From Rotaria socialis (lineage: Eukaryota; Rotifera; Eurotatoria; Philodinida; Philodinidae), in assembly GCA_905331475.1 (NCBI GenBank), contig CAJNYU010000397.1:1-64000 (forward strand): a stretch of DNA of 64,000 nucleotides, given 5' to 3'. Of this stretch, positions 25,315 to 38,420 are shown in pieces. The position numbers and the translations under genes are program-made. The notes under the pieces are model-generated. The model ran no database searches. It worked only from the letters and a program-made list of their open reading frames with translations, and was not told the DNA's origin. The first letter of the stretch is position 1; every line of letters starts with the position of its first letter.

Positions 25315-26996
25315 ATGAATTCAAACGATCTTGTTAAAAATATTCTCAAACGTGATGTTGATGAACAAGATAAAATATTAAAATCAACAGAAGTTATTAA
25401 ACCATGTCCTGTTGATGTTGATCTTGGTAATTTACTTGTTTGGGATCCAAATGTTATTGATCAACAAGCATACAAGTATGTTCGTAATAATCGAAACAGA
25501 GATAGTTTTAAGATTTACGCAGTAGTGCCAAACTTGAAATTTGAATTCAATTGAAAATAGAAATTTTCAACTTTCAACTCATAGCGACATATGCGTGAGT
25601 CACGATTCTTCAAAATACTATTGTTTTAAAAGTTGCAAATTGAATTCAAGTTTCAAGTTTGACATATACGGATTTACGATACAATCTTTTTTCCTCTTCT
25701 GATCATCTAAACTATGATCTGTAAGAACAAAAGAGTATTTTTATTCTTTCGTGTTCTAAATAGAGAAAATTGATTTGCAAAATTGAATGTATATATATAT
25801 ATCGATTTGAATCGCTTAAATTTTTATTTCTTATTGTTTTTAGAGAAAATCGAGATGAATATATCAAAAATACAATGCGCGATAATATGCAATTGCTTGT
25901 CAATGCCTTGTGGCAGGTAAATGAATTCTATTTATTGTTTGAGGACATATCAATGTTTAATTTCAGATGCCTATCGAACGGCATGATAATACTGTTGTGG
26001 CAAAATTACCAGACGCAAAAACAATCGTACCACGAGAAAAACCTGTTCGTTTTTTAGCTCGATTGTATTTTCAGATCAATGAACTAATATGTAATTTAGG
26101 TTCCAAAACCTAAACCTTTAACTAAATGGCAAAAATTTGCTCAAAGTAAAGGTATTGTCAAAAAGAAGAAGAGTAAATTCGTTTGGGATGAAACGAAAAA
26201 AGAATGGGGTCGTCGTTATGGTTATAAAAAAGCAAATGATGAAACAAAACCGTGGCTTATTGAAGTACCAACTACTGCTGGTTTGTTAAAAACAACTCTT
26301 TCTTCTGTAATAATGTTTTTCTTTTACTAATTTATCTATCCATCTATTTAGATCCCAGCGAAGATCAATTTGCTAAACGTTTGGCAGCTAAAAAAGAACG
26401 TGTTGCTAAAAATGAATTTCAACGTTTAAAAAATATTGCTCATTCAAAGAAAATAAATAGTACGTAAAAACATCTGAAATTTAGTTACGTATCGAAAAAG
26501 AAACACACATTGTATGAACATGAAACTGTATACTTTTGAATAAGAAAAAGAATAAAATACAAGGTTGAATGATTTATTTCCGATCTAGTCTGTTATAACT
26601 CAATTATTGCTGATTGAAAACGTTTTCTAGTTGAATAGACACAGGATTTTTATGTGATTCATATGATTAACATTTTTCTTTCGTTTTAGTGCGAAATGAC
26701 GGAGCAATTATCAATAAGAAATCATCAGCCGTCGATGTAAGTGACAGTTTAATTATTGAAAGAATTTTCTTCATTGTTTTTCTTTCTTTTTCAAGGTGAA
26801 AAAGGCTTTAGCAACAGCGAAATATTCTGATGCAAGCATGGGTCAATTTTCCGAACGTGCTGCAGTTAATGAAGAGCAACAAACACGTGGTTTTAATAAA
26901 AAAAGAAAATATGAATCTAATTTGGGCAGTTTGAAAAGTGAAACCAACAAGCAACTGAAAATTTTTGAACAAATGAATTCATCAACAAAGAAATAA
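25315..26996 (+). CDS. RRS1: RRS1, ribosome biogenesis regulatory protein
   Basis: Exons are 25315-25475, 25844-25916, 25967-26044, 26100-26280, 26352-26459, 26690-26736 and 26796-26996, adding to 283 codons including stop. Family signatures appear in order: VDLGNLLVWDPN, QLLVNALWQ, LTKWQKFAQSKGI, SKFVWDETKKEW, the RRYGYKKANDETKPWLIEVP block, and DQFAKRLAAKKERVAKNEF. RRS1 works in the nucleolus with RPF2 to load the 5S RNP into the pre-60S particle. At 282 residues it is shorter than the human protein (365) because it lacks the long basic C-terminal repeat tail. Its first intron (25476-25843) is several times longer than the others because a foldback element is inserted in it. It starts 245 bp after TRRAP. 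Confidence 0.95.
25520..25670. mobile_element. Foldback MITE, copy A (hAT-like, 8-bp TSD)
   Basis: A 151-bp element with imperfect inverted ends. The left arm begins CAGTAGTGCCAAACTTG. The right arm, read inward, begins CGTATATGTCAAACTTG, and both continue GAA(A/C)TTGAATTCAATT. It is flanked by a perfect 8-bp duplication, GATTTACG, at 25512-25519 and 25671-25678. No coding capacity. It lies in RRS1 intron 1. A second, shorter copy in the other orientation is at 47856. The 8-bp duplication points to hAT-superfamily transposition in trans. Confidence 0.85.
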
Positions 26997-29900
26997 AATA
27001 AATTTATATTCTTGTTTTTGTTATTTGTTTTGAAAAAATGTTTTCATCTGTTGTTTTTGGTACTAAAATAAACTAAGGCTTTGATCAATGACAAATCAGC
27101 TTTTGACATGGCTAGTCATTCAATGAAGTTGTTCTTAAACTAATCGCGGCAGCATTTCATGCTTTGCATTCATTTGTCTCTTGATGCAACGACTGTCGTC
27201 ACCTCTAAAATAGAATTACACTGAAAAATATTTACAAAAAATTAATAAAACTTTAAGATTGAGAAAGTCACCAAAATAAGATAAACATAAGTTGTTTCAG
27301 AAAACTATCAATCGTAAGTATATCGACCACTAATAAATAATAGTAATGCAAAGAAAAGCAATCATTCCCACAATGAAGGTCTCTGATAAAGATATTTTCC
27401 AAAGTGTACAACGTGGGATAAAATCTGGAGTTCGACCGGTTCTCACAACCACGCTTAATTGATGTTTTTTTTTGGGTGCAATGAATCAGAACCATTCGGT
27501 TTTCCAATATGCATAGCTATTTATCTGTTAATTAATGAAGTTCTGTTTTATTACTTTTTAAAATTAGAATAATTTAGAATTGCGTTATGCTTGGTTTGCT
27601 GATAACATTGAAAATATTTCATACGAATTTACCGAGCTAACTAATGAAATACTAGATGAAGACGTTGGCAAGCGTTCATATTTTTCAATCGGAAATTTGT
27701 CAAATAATGCCCTATAGAAGATCTACGATTTGTTCTCTTTCTCTAATTGTAAAAACTATTCCAATTAGTTGTTGGATCATTATACTCAAATAATTAACTT
27801 GTACGTTTTTCATTTTGCTTGTTTCGAAGAATATGTTTATTCCTATGTAAATTAAAATAAATTTTACTACAGATTAGACCCAATAGTTATTATTACAAAC
27901 TGACTCGAATTGGTATATTCATGTAAATATTTTTAGAATCATGTTTTAATATGTGAGGATGTATTGACTGTGACAGCTAATCGTGGTGTTATTTTCATTA
28001 TAAGATTCGGCAAGGTCCAGGTATTGTTTATCTTTTCACTGGTCAATACTGTAGAGGAAAAAAATTGATATTTAACTATTCAAATACCAAATGACAATAT
28101 TAATTAGCTATAGTTCTATTGGCTAATACAAAACTAAAGATATAACTGCACATAATTGCTATGCCTACTGAATGCTTACAGTTTCTCTATAGGTTTTTAC
28201 GATTCAATACTTTGGAGGAAGGAATTAGAAAGATCAAAATCGTTGAAGATTGATTATAAATATAGTTTGGTTTGATCATATGCCTGTTTTTTATAACTTG
28301 TCATCTATCTAAGAACTACGGTTTTATTTTGGTGATAAGAAATTATGAACATAGTGGTACTTCATCAGTTGGTAACGAAAGACAAATAATGTTGGGTAAA
28401 AATTGAGATCTGATGGTTTATTACTCGACATAGATACGTTTCTATGAATAAGTGAAAAGTAGCTCTGCAGGGATTAAAGAGTTTAATTGATTTTTTGTTG
28501 GAGTACATTTGTCAAGGGCTAATACAATGCATTCGATCAAGCATTTTACAGCAAAGTAAGACAAATAAGAATGTTGTATTCTTCGATTTTACATAATTTT
28601 TTTGTATATGAAAGAATAAAATTATGATTTCAAATGTTGTTTTGCTTATTTGTTCAACGACTCTGCTCTCTAAATGATCAGAAATGTCTGGGAAAGTTAG
28701 CAGTATTCGATTTGTTATAAGTAAGATACGAAAACAAGTAAGATTTATGTGAAATTTATTAAAAATGATAAGACAAAGCTTCATGGAATGGATCCGGATA
28801 TATGTGTTATTTCGTTTAGATCACGCTGTGTTCGGCACAAAAGCTCAGTAATTCACAATATTATAGGCATGGATAAAAGTCATTTTTTATTATGAAAAAA
28901 CTCAGTCAAGACTACTTCAAATTTCCAGGCACATGAAATCATTTGTTCATATTCGTGGGTTAGACTGCTTCATGCACTTATTGACCAGTCAAATCTTGTT
29001 ATATTTGATATTTCACTTCGAAATAATGAGTCATGATCGATAGCACAAAACTCATCTAGTTACAATTTTTTGTATTTCTATAAACTACATGGCCTCTGTT
29101 TAATGGACAATGAAGTTCGTTTCTACTTAAAAAATTCGATTATACTATATGAATGATTAAAAATACATATACGAATGATCATATATGGTGCTTCTTGTTA
29201 ATAGAAAGTAGATTTTTACGATGTTCAACAAAATAAACATGTTTGCTATGGCATAGGTTATATTCATAAGAAATCAGTTTCTTTTTGCTGAAACGCTTCG
29301 ATTACATCAATCAGCTTAAAAATAAGTCATTTTTTTACATAGTTGCTACGGCAAAGTCGTCATTGAAAAATTTACAAATGAATATTATCATTAGAATAGG
29401 TTATGGTGATAGTAACTACATGTGAGAAATTTTATCGATGTATCTGTATGTCAAAACAAAAAATAAAGAGCCAATGAATATATTAAATAGCTGTGTATTG
29501 TTTAGTTGAAATTGAATACTATCGTTTTAATGGTTGTATATATTAAACGAGCATAATCCAATAAAATAAATCAATATTTATGAATACGTATCATAACGAA
29601 AATTAATATCGACAAGAATCGATCTCAGTAGAAAAGAAAACTCGATTAGTTGCTCATGTCGTTCTTAATTTTTTTAGATTATTGATGGATAGTAAAAAAA
29701 ATATTTTTGCACTCTCCGAAATTATATATTTTCTATCGATGTTAAAAATATTTCTCAATGAAACAAGAAAGATCGACACAGATTCGAATTTATTTCCCAC
29801 AGGCAAGAAATAAATCAATTAATCATGAATTGTGTTCACTGAGTAAAAAGAAACTATGAATGCCAATCATTGCATAAGTTTGAACGAGATGCTTCCAGAA

Positions 29901-31772
29901 AAATTAAAAGCAGAGAAAAGATTTAAACTATGTTTAACACACATCAACGCACGATGAAAGTAAGAAATTCATCCCATATAAGAATTTAACAAAACTAGAA
30001 TAAATTGAATTCGTAAGATAAATATGAATATGTACTCGGTAAGAACAAACGGCTAGACACCATTTTAAAGCTTGTGATTTTATTCGAGTATTTCTATTGA
30101 GTGTATAATACTTATGCACTAGTGATATTGCCGTTCGATCTACTGTTTTTCATGTAAATTCTAAAGAAAAAAAACTTTTTATTGTATGCAAGAGATCTCG
30201 ATTGTATTAATATGCAATTCTTCTTATACATCGGTTTTTATTCGATAAAGTTGGTCGTCAATAATATACAATTTTTCTTTTTCTTTTATCAAATCAATGA
30301 TTTCCAATCTAATTATTATCTATTGTTCAATCTCTATATATTTTCAATCGTCAAAATAGAACATGAAGAAAAAAACTGATTCTTGTTCAATAGTTTCAAA
30401 TCATTTGACAAATAAGATAAATCCATATTTTTACAGAATTCGATGTGATATTATTTTCAATGATAAAGTTATTTCTATAGTTATAGAGTATTGATTTTAA
30501 TAAAATAAAGCGATGAATATATTATCAAAATTTCGAGTCATCAAATAACATGATCAATAACAATGGACCTTTCGATGTCCACTGGTGGTCAAAGAAAGAA
30601 GTAAATTAATCAATGAAATTTCATCTAATATTCGACATTGAAAAAAATGATTAAAAAACACGTTAAAAGACATGACGAAGTCTTTCTTGTTATATCGCTT
30701 TAATGAACTATTTAGTATGTTTTGTATGTTCTTGTATGTATAAATAAAATGTACAGAACGATTAGAAAGTCAAATTGCTTGTATGCAAATACAATCGAAT
30801 GAGTTCAAAAAGAGAAATGTTGATATGCAAATAAAGGCGATGTTTCGTCGTATTCTTCTCTTCTTTTGTCTTCACTGTTATGATATACCTATCTATCATT
30901 AAATCTACAGGCAAACACATATTATCATCGGCCCATGTACTCTCCTCAATGGTTAAAGCGAACAGGTGAAGTATAAATTCAAATACGAACAAAATAATGT
31001 GTCTCATCTTTTCGCTTTTCTTTTTCTAACCAACTGTTATCATTATACTTTAAACATGCACACACGAACACATTAAATTTTCCATTGTATACACATGTTC
31101 GAGGTATTCTGTCATTTATTGAAGGAGAAGATCATTCAAATCTACTTATCAACAAATCTAACTTATTATTGAACTCATTGTTATCGAGCAGCTACTATAG
31201 CAATGACTGTGAGTAGATTTTTCAAAAGTTAAATAACCTATAATATAATTTATCTATGATATTTCATAGGAAAAAACAAACACTGCAGTTTCATGGTTCG
31301 TTCAATCATATTATAAAGCGTGTACCGCAACTGCTATACTATCAGAACCAATTATTAATCAAACTCAAGCAAGTTCTTTTGTTCTTTTCTATTGTTACTG
31401 CTGCTATATGTCATTTTTCATAAACTAATTGGAATTGCTAGTTTTTTTCATAATTAAATTGAACAGATCCCAATTCTTTTTCTTTCTTTCCTTTTCCCTC
31501 TCTTCGATCAATCCAAGAATAAACACAGAGACGTGCACACATACAAATACTTTTTCTTCTTTCCATTTTGTTCGTTGTTGATCATCATAATCATCATCAT
31601 GGTTGCAACAAGCTGTTGCTTTCCAAATGAACCACTAGAAAATACAGAAAAGAACTTCTCTTCTCTCTTTGCATCAATCTTAAACTGCAATCATAGACGT
31701 CCTCTTTCATTAATATTATCAATCTTCTGGTAGAGAGTAAATTAGATTGTCCGTATAATATTTTAGAATTCG
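26997..31772. other. Long gene-poor region
   Basis: About 4.8 kb, AT-rich, with no gene I can support. A short frame at about 27570-27716 reads like coding sequence (LRYAWFADNIENISYEF, ILDEDVGKRSYFSIGNL) and may be an exon or gene relic. Around 31203-31370 there is a possible short spliced frame (ATG ACT, then an exon from 31270 reading AVSWFVQSYYKACTATAIL) that could be a 5' part of the next gene. No tRNA-like structure, transposon end or satellite was recognised. Confidence 0.45.
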
Positions 31773-32199
31773 ATGACCTTGTGTAAAGTACTTTTATATG
31801 GTTTGAAACCAAGTGATATTAACTATAGTAGTAATGATAAAATATGTGAGATACCGTGTGGACGACAACAGCAACAACAAGAGCAACAACAACAGTCCGT
31901 ATCTATTACATCATCGATTCATCGTGTAGAAAATTCATCATTGCCGGAAACCGATTATCTCAATTTATACATTAAACCATTGACAACACCAACAAGCTCA
32001 GTAGGAAATAATTACTTATTTTGCATTCGAAAGAAGTAATTTATAAATTTTGCATTTTGCATTTTAGCGATCTCCATTTGGTAATGATACTGGTCATGAA
32101 TCAAGTCCTATACGTGTTATGATTCGTGAAACGTCTCGAGGACGTCATCGTATTTGTGTTTCACAAACATTATTACGTGCACATAACAGTGATGATTGA
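31773..32199 (+). CDS. Small Gln-rich hypothetical protein, two exons
   Basis: Exons 31773-32000 and 32068-32199 join in phase 0 to give 119 residues. The donor is GTAGGA after AGCTCA, and the acceptor is ATTTTAG. The first exon contains a Gln tract (RQQQQQEQQQQ). The second reads SPFGNDTGHESSPIRVMIRE and ends LLRAHNSDD. No domain is recognised; it is probably disordered with a short basic C-terminal part. The true start may be further upstream: if a GC-AG intron is used after about 31360, the exon from 31270 would join in frame. It has a plausible 3' end, with AATAAA just after 32230 followed by a TG-rich tract. Confidence 0.55.
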
Positions 32200-32227
32200 A
32201 TCATTCGAAAAGTTTTCTAAATGTTCA

Positions 32228-32284
32228 CGATAATAAAAGCCTTTCTTCGTTGTTTGTGTGTGTATGTGTGTGCGTGCGTGCGCA
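32228..32284 (+). terminator. Poly(A) signal and GT-rich downstream element
   Basis: AATAAA is followed within about 30 bases by a (TG)n-type tract (GTTTGTGTGTGTATGTGTGT). This is the usual layout of a metazoan cleavage and polyadenylation site. It fits the 3' end of the small Gln-rich gene. Confidence 0.5.
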
Positions 32285-33838
32285 TTATTTCCATGTAAAT
32301 GCACATTTATTTATTAGACTTATAAGAAAAAGAAAAGTATTGAATTAACTTAATAAAACTATATAAAGAAAATTTATAGATATTTTTGGAATCTTTTTTT
32401 TTATTCTATCCGTAGTTTATTTGTTTCTACGACGACAGTGACAAAAATTCTTTTCTTTTCATCTTTGTCCCTTTTTTTGCTTTATCAACCACTTAATATA
32501 ATAGCGTTTGATCGGATAAAAAGGCAACAACGAACCGTTGTTCCTATTCCATATATAAATGAATCAATTTTCCAATTAGATTTATATTTTCATTAGATAC
32601 TAAAGGGGTATTACCACAAGTTTTCTTTTACTATTGTTAAATACTCATCATTTTCGCGTATTCCGAACTGGCAACAACTCGTAAAAGAAATCTACATTTG
32701 CCATTGGCAATAATTATTTATTCAAGAAAAAGAAATGAAGACAAATAAATACCAACTGACAAGTTTCGAGCAGTTCGTGGGTCAAATTTCTCTATATTTT
32801 CTAATCAGCTATGGGATTTGTTTTATGAAAATAAAAGAAATGAATTTCGATTCGTCCGATTTAGTTTGTTTATTTCAACAGATTAGTTAATTTTTGCTAA
32901 TTATCCTTGTTTTTTCTCTCTCTCTCTCTCTCTTTCTCTCTAACATCTTTTTCTTTTGTCGTTTACAGAAGTCGTTTTGATAAAGATATTAGATTGAAAT
33001 CGAAGAACTATCGTTGTCATTACAAAAAAATTTGCCTTCGAGGAAAATATATTCAAGGGCAAAAGACGGCAAAAGACGTATTATAATAATGTAGCTTAAG
33101 GATCTTGTATATGCGTGTGATCAAGATTGTTCTCATGTTTTTTTCTCTCCACTTATCATGTCACCAAACGTCCTATTCGTTTAGACATCGGAAAAAAGTC
33201 CTTCTTCATATAAATAAGATTACGGGTGAGCTAGAAAGAAATATAGAAAAAAAAAACGATGAGCATAAAACGAGCTCGTCATATGAACAAAATAACTGAA
33301 GCTGGTGCGAGAAATGATTCAACTACATCGCTTATTTAGGTATGTATTTAATAAGGACAGCATTTTAATCAATATCTATTAGCTATATTGTGTAATTGAA
33401 ACATGGCTAAAATTGCAAAACGATAAGATCTTAAGTGTGTCCACAGAAGTAGGTGGAATGAGAAAAAGAAATATTTGTAATTTATTCTCTTGATCACTTT
33501 GTTTTATCCTATAATTATAATTGATGATGATAATAATGTGATAAAATAAGAAAAATGCGTTGTGAGAAATAGAATAAAATGTATTTGGATAGATTCATTG
33601 TTATGTCACAATATAATTGAACTCATTTGAATGTCCTTGGTGTGACCTAAAATATGTTGAGAGTAACAGAAGAGAAGTAAGTGAAAGAAATCCTCTTCTT
33701 CTTCGTTGTGCTCTATTTTTTCATTTTTTGGTTCGATGATAATTTAGACCATCCAATGAAACAATATTTAATCGAATTTTTCCTGTCAATCGTGTAATGC
33801 TATTTTGAAAACAATTAAAAAGAAAGAAAAATATGATG

Positions 33839-33884
<46 letters not shown>

Positions 33885-34103
33885 CGATGATGATGATGAT
33901 GATGATGATAAAGAAGAAGAAGAAGGAGGAGGAAGAGACGAGAGAAATAGAAAATTCTGATTTTCTGGTATAAATAGAACGGAATGACATGACTTTCACT
34001 ACCAGAAAAAAACAAGAAAAGTATATTCAATTTTATTTTTTTAGCTTTGGAGAACATGATCAACTATTTTAATTCATGATTGTAATGTTATGACAAAAAG
34101 AAA
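32285..34103. other. Intergenic with microsatellites
   Basis: Upstream region of the CNG channel gene. It contains a CT microsatellite at about 32917-32942 and the long trinucleotide repeat listed separately. No gene-like frame is seen: the open frames inside it are repeat-driven (poly-His or poly-Ile) or low complexity. Confidence 0.5.
33833..33934. repeat. (ATG)n / (GAA)n imperfect trinucleotide repeat
   Basis: A run of ATG/GAT trinucleotides with occasional GATC and GAC interruptions continues into AAGAAGAAGAAGG-type repeats. Apparent His-rich and Ile-rich frames here come from the repeat and are not genes. Confidence 0.9.
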
Positions 34104-37100
34104 ATGCCATTGGCTGCTCTTACACCTGTCCTAAATGATTTACTTCATAAAGGAGCTAGTAATTCATCACCTAGCCCACAAAATCAATCACAACAACAAC
34201 TATCAAATGCAAACGATACATCAAGTGGTAGTGAATACCTATCTAAAGGGCCTCTTCTTGGTCAATCATCTAATGCTACCAATCCACTATCGTTGTCTTC
34301 GATCGATGATGTGAGTATCTAATAATTACATTTATTCTCCGAGCTAGGGCGGATGCTTAAGTCGTTTATTCGCGACTCAATGAGTGTTATGTCGACAATC
34401 GAACCCGACGAATCGAAGGCGAATAAGACAGATAGACGAAAAAAAAAGAGAAACCTTTTGTTTATGCTTCAATTTCCTTTTCTTTAGCGTCATGACATTG
34501 TGTCCATTACTCTCTATGTAATTGAGTATTATGGATTGATAGAGAATTCCATAACAAAACATTACCATTCGCTTGAGCCTATTTACATTCACTTACAATA
34601 TAGAAAAAAAATTTCTTCAAAAAAAAAAAAATAACGACTTATATTGTCCCATCATCAATAAGAACGGTCATTACGAATGAGACGGCATCAAAAATATGGT
34701 GAAGATCCTTTAACTGCTTATTTCAAAGCATTTCTTGGTTAGTTTTTGTATTCTTTTTTTTTGTATATTTTTTCTTTTAGCGAACTCCTGATACACTTAC
34801 GATGGCTAAATTCAAAGCAAGCAAGACTTCTCTAAAACGGGAAGACTCATTTTTAAGAAAATTTTCTAATCGTTATGGTTATCGAGGATTGGGCACGATG
34901 GGTATATTTTTTTCTAAGAAAAATTATAAATATTGTCTATTGAATATAGCAAAAAAGTTGCATTTCTTATGTACTGTTTGGTTTTTTCTTGCAGAACCGT
35001 CAAAAAGAAGTCTTCGAATAAATCTGGAAAATGATGAACCCATTAAATCTCGTTATTTATTTATCCGACGAATTCTTCGTTCATGTAATTACTTTGTTAT
35101 ATCAACAGATGAATCTTTTTTATTTTATTGGTTAATTGTATTAAACATATTTGTATTGTATAACCTTTGGTTTCCAATTGCACGCCAAGCATTCGAACCA
35201 TTGCAAAGAGATTATTCACAAATATGGGAAATTATCGATTATGTAGCCGATGCAATTTATTTTGTTGATATTGCTATTCAATTTCGGACCGGTTATCTTG
35301 AGCAAGGTATGACAGATCGAATAAATATTGTGTTTTATCAATCAGAAATAGTGTTAGGAGAGATGCTCTTGTTTTTATTATTATTACGTGCAATATTTGA
35401 AGCTATTTAAAAACAATTTTTTTTTCTACAAATTCAGTGTAATATTGGTAAAATTGCATGATGGTACAATTGATTTCATGCATTGAAGTGAAATACTGCT
35501 CACATAATTCTTGATAATGCATAATTTGCAAATATAGTTTAATAAAAACAAAAATGAAATTAATTGCATTATCATGTAATTGCATGCATTATTTCCACAG
35601 TAGGATATATGCATAGAAGAAGTTTTATTTATACGTTTATGCTGTAAAATAATGTATCTGCAACATTTTATAGGTTTACTTGTTTATGATCATTATAAAT
35701 TAGCAATGAATTATGTTCGTTCATCTCGTTTTATTTTTGATATTATATCACTAACACCATTAGATTTATTGCAATTGAAATTTGGTTCAATACCGATTCT
35801 TCGTTTTCCACGTTATTTTAAAGTATATCGAACATTTCAATTATACTATTTACAAGAATCACGTACTGTTTATCCGAATACATATCGTGTACTAAATCTT
35901 CTTCACATACTTCTTCTACTTGGACATTGGTTAGCTTCATTTTATTTTATGGTTTCGAAAGCTGAAGGTTTTGTTGGATATTGGTCGTATCCGAAACCTG
36001 TTGGAAATTTCTCTCAACTAACTAAAATGTATCTTCGCTGTCTTTATTGGTCAACATTAACGCTAACAACAATAGGAGATTTACCACCACCAGAAACGAA
36101 TTGGCAGTGAGTAGATTTCTTTTTTCTGTTTCTTCCTCTCTCTTTCTCTCGTTGATCCCTTTGTTTGAGAAAAAACTTTGCTAAAGCTTTATCTTGAGAC
36201 CAAAAATAACTATTGTTCTGTTCGTTTTTTTCTTGCTCTGTTTTTTTTTCTTAAAAGCTAGATGGCTCAAAAATTTTACGAACAAACGGTAAGTCAATAT
36301 TATTTAATTTGTATTTTAATCAATGCTTTGAGATTGATTTTTAGTTACGCTTTTTTGATAAGCGTTCACTTGTTCGCTGTTTTCGTCATAGCCATCATCG
36401 TGGGTAAGCAATAATAGTAATCGGAAGAAGGCCGATCGAGAAAGATTTTTTTCTGATATCTAAACCAAGAAATAATTTTCAAGGAGAATATAACTAGATA
36501 CACACCCGATTGTCTGTTTGTTTTTGAGGGCTGTTTTTGCTATCAGCAGTTACATGGTTGGAATATTTGTTTTCTCCTCGATAATAGGTAAGTTAGGATG
36601 ATGTTTGAAACATAATTGAAAAAAATACTAGATTGTTTTGTCTCTTTTATTAGGACAAGTTGGAAATGTTATTACAAACCGAAATGCCAGCCGTTTAGAA
36701 TTCGAACGTTTATTGGTTAGAACTGAATAGATAAAATGAATGGAAGAAATTTGACATTGTTTTCTTTGTTTTCAAATATAGGATAGTGCAAAACAATATA
36801 TGCGCTCGCATAGTGTTCCACCAGAAATGCAACGACGTGTTCAGCGTTGGTATGATTATTCTTGGTCACGTGGTCGAATGTCAGGTGCTGGTGATGTTCA
36901 TTCAATAAAACTTTTACCTGATAAGCTCAAAACAGAATTGGCCTTACATGTTAATTTGGGAACCTTAAAAAAGGTAGATAAAATTACATATTTTTGCATA
37001 TAATTAAAAACGAGCGAATAAAATCAAACCACTATGCTCAAATGATATCCATTCAATAGTTTTCAAAGTGAATTTTTCTATGAATTTCGATGTTTATGTA

Positions 37101-38420
37101 TATGCGACTTTTGGTTTCTTCAGATTTTATGCAGATAAAATAAATATCCGATGAATTGATGAATTGAATTTCTGTAGCTAACTATTAGTTATTAATTATT
37201 TTTTGTGTATTTTTAAGGTGACTATTTTTCAAGAATGTCAACCTGAATTTCTTCATGATCTTGTTCTTAAAATGCGTGCATACATTTTTACACCGGGAGA
37301 CGTTATTTGTCGTAAAGGTGAAGTAGCACGTGAAATGTTCATTATAGCTGATGGTGTTCTTGAAGTAGTCAAGTAAGAATATGGTTTCGGTTGATTTAGA
37401 TATAAATTTGAACTGTTTAGTGAGAAACATGATGTTTTAACACGTTTGGGCGCCGGTGACTTTTTTGGTGAAATCGGTATTTTAAATATTGATGGCGCTA
37501 ATCGGCGAACAGCTGATGTACGAAGTGTTGGATATTCAGAATTATTTTCCTTGTCAAAAGAAGATGTATTAGAAGGCTGTCGTGATTATCCGGAAGCTGA
37601 ACGTAAACTATATGAGTATGCACAAAATCGACTTGGATTTGAAAAAGCAAAAACGGAAGCAGCAGAAAAAGTGAAAAATACTTTCACTACATTAGCGTCA
37701 ATTGCATCTTGTTTCACACAGAACCCGACAACGACAGCACCAACACCTATGCCTATGATAACAGAAGAGTTTGTTTTTTTAAGATTGATTGTATGGAAAT
37801 CTGATGATTTTTATTTAATAGTAATTCACCGAAAAGAAACAATGATGAAAATCAAGAAAAACGAACTGAAAATGTACCCATGTGTCGTTATAACCGAAGA
37901 ATACTTGCAGGGAATCGACCAAGGTAATAATCAATGATACTTCCAGATTTTTCTATTTTTTTCAAATGTTTCAGATCGAAATCAAAATGTTCCATAACAA
38001 ATGCACAAAATTTAAACTGTGATAATCAAGAAAAATCTCTTGTTTGTCAATATTCAACAACAGATCATGTTTCCTTGAATTCACCTTCACATATGCAATC
38101 AATGGATTTAATGAGTAATATTCAGTTACTTATTGATGACAGATTGGTAAGTTTGCGTTGAACACGCTAGTTTAGAATGTTCAATGGTATATTCTTTTTT
38201 TGTATTGAAGAATTTCGTAGAACATACTTATCGAGAAAGAATCGCTGAATTGCAAGATCAAAATGAACGTAAAGATTTGCGAATTAATTTATTAGAACAA
38301 AAAATACAAAAATTACAGGTTTTGTTTATTGGTATTCTTTTCAATTAATTTAAATAAAAGTCTAATTTCTTTTAGAAAACATTACTTAATCGTAATCGTA
38401 TATGGTTTGAAGAGGAATAA
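34104..38420 (+). CDS. Cyclic-nucleotide-gated cation channel subunit (CNGA-like)
   Basis: Thirteen exons, in frame throughout (771 residues): 34104-34310, 34781-34901, 34995-35306, 35674-36106, 36529-36587, 36654-36715, 36782-36973, 37218-37372, 37421-37768, 37822-37923, 37975-38146, 38211-38318 and 38376-38420. The N-tail is Ser/Gln-rich. S1 is around [18 protein letters not shown]. An S4-like segment includes [18 protein letters not shown]. The pore is [18 protein letters not shown] and S6 is around [21 protein letters not shown]-linker ([29 protein letters not shown]) precedes the cyclic-nucleotide-binding domain ([50 protein letters not shown]). The C-tail ends in a short coiled coil like the CLZ of CNGA subunits. 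It would form a plasma-membrane, cGMP/cAMP-opened cation channel. The residue matching the key pore Glu of vertebrate CNGA (TTIGET) is Asp. The first Met could instead be at 34802 if the 5' exon is wrong. Confidence 0.92.

Noticed and set aside
33721-34063. His-rich and Ile-rich minus-strand frames
   Set aside because: They are translations of the (ATG)n trinucleotide repeat.
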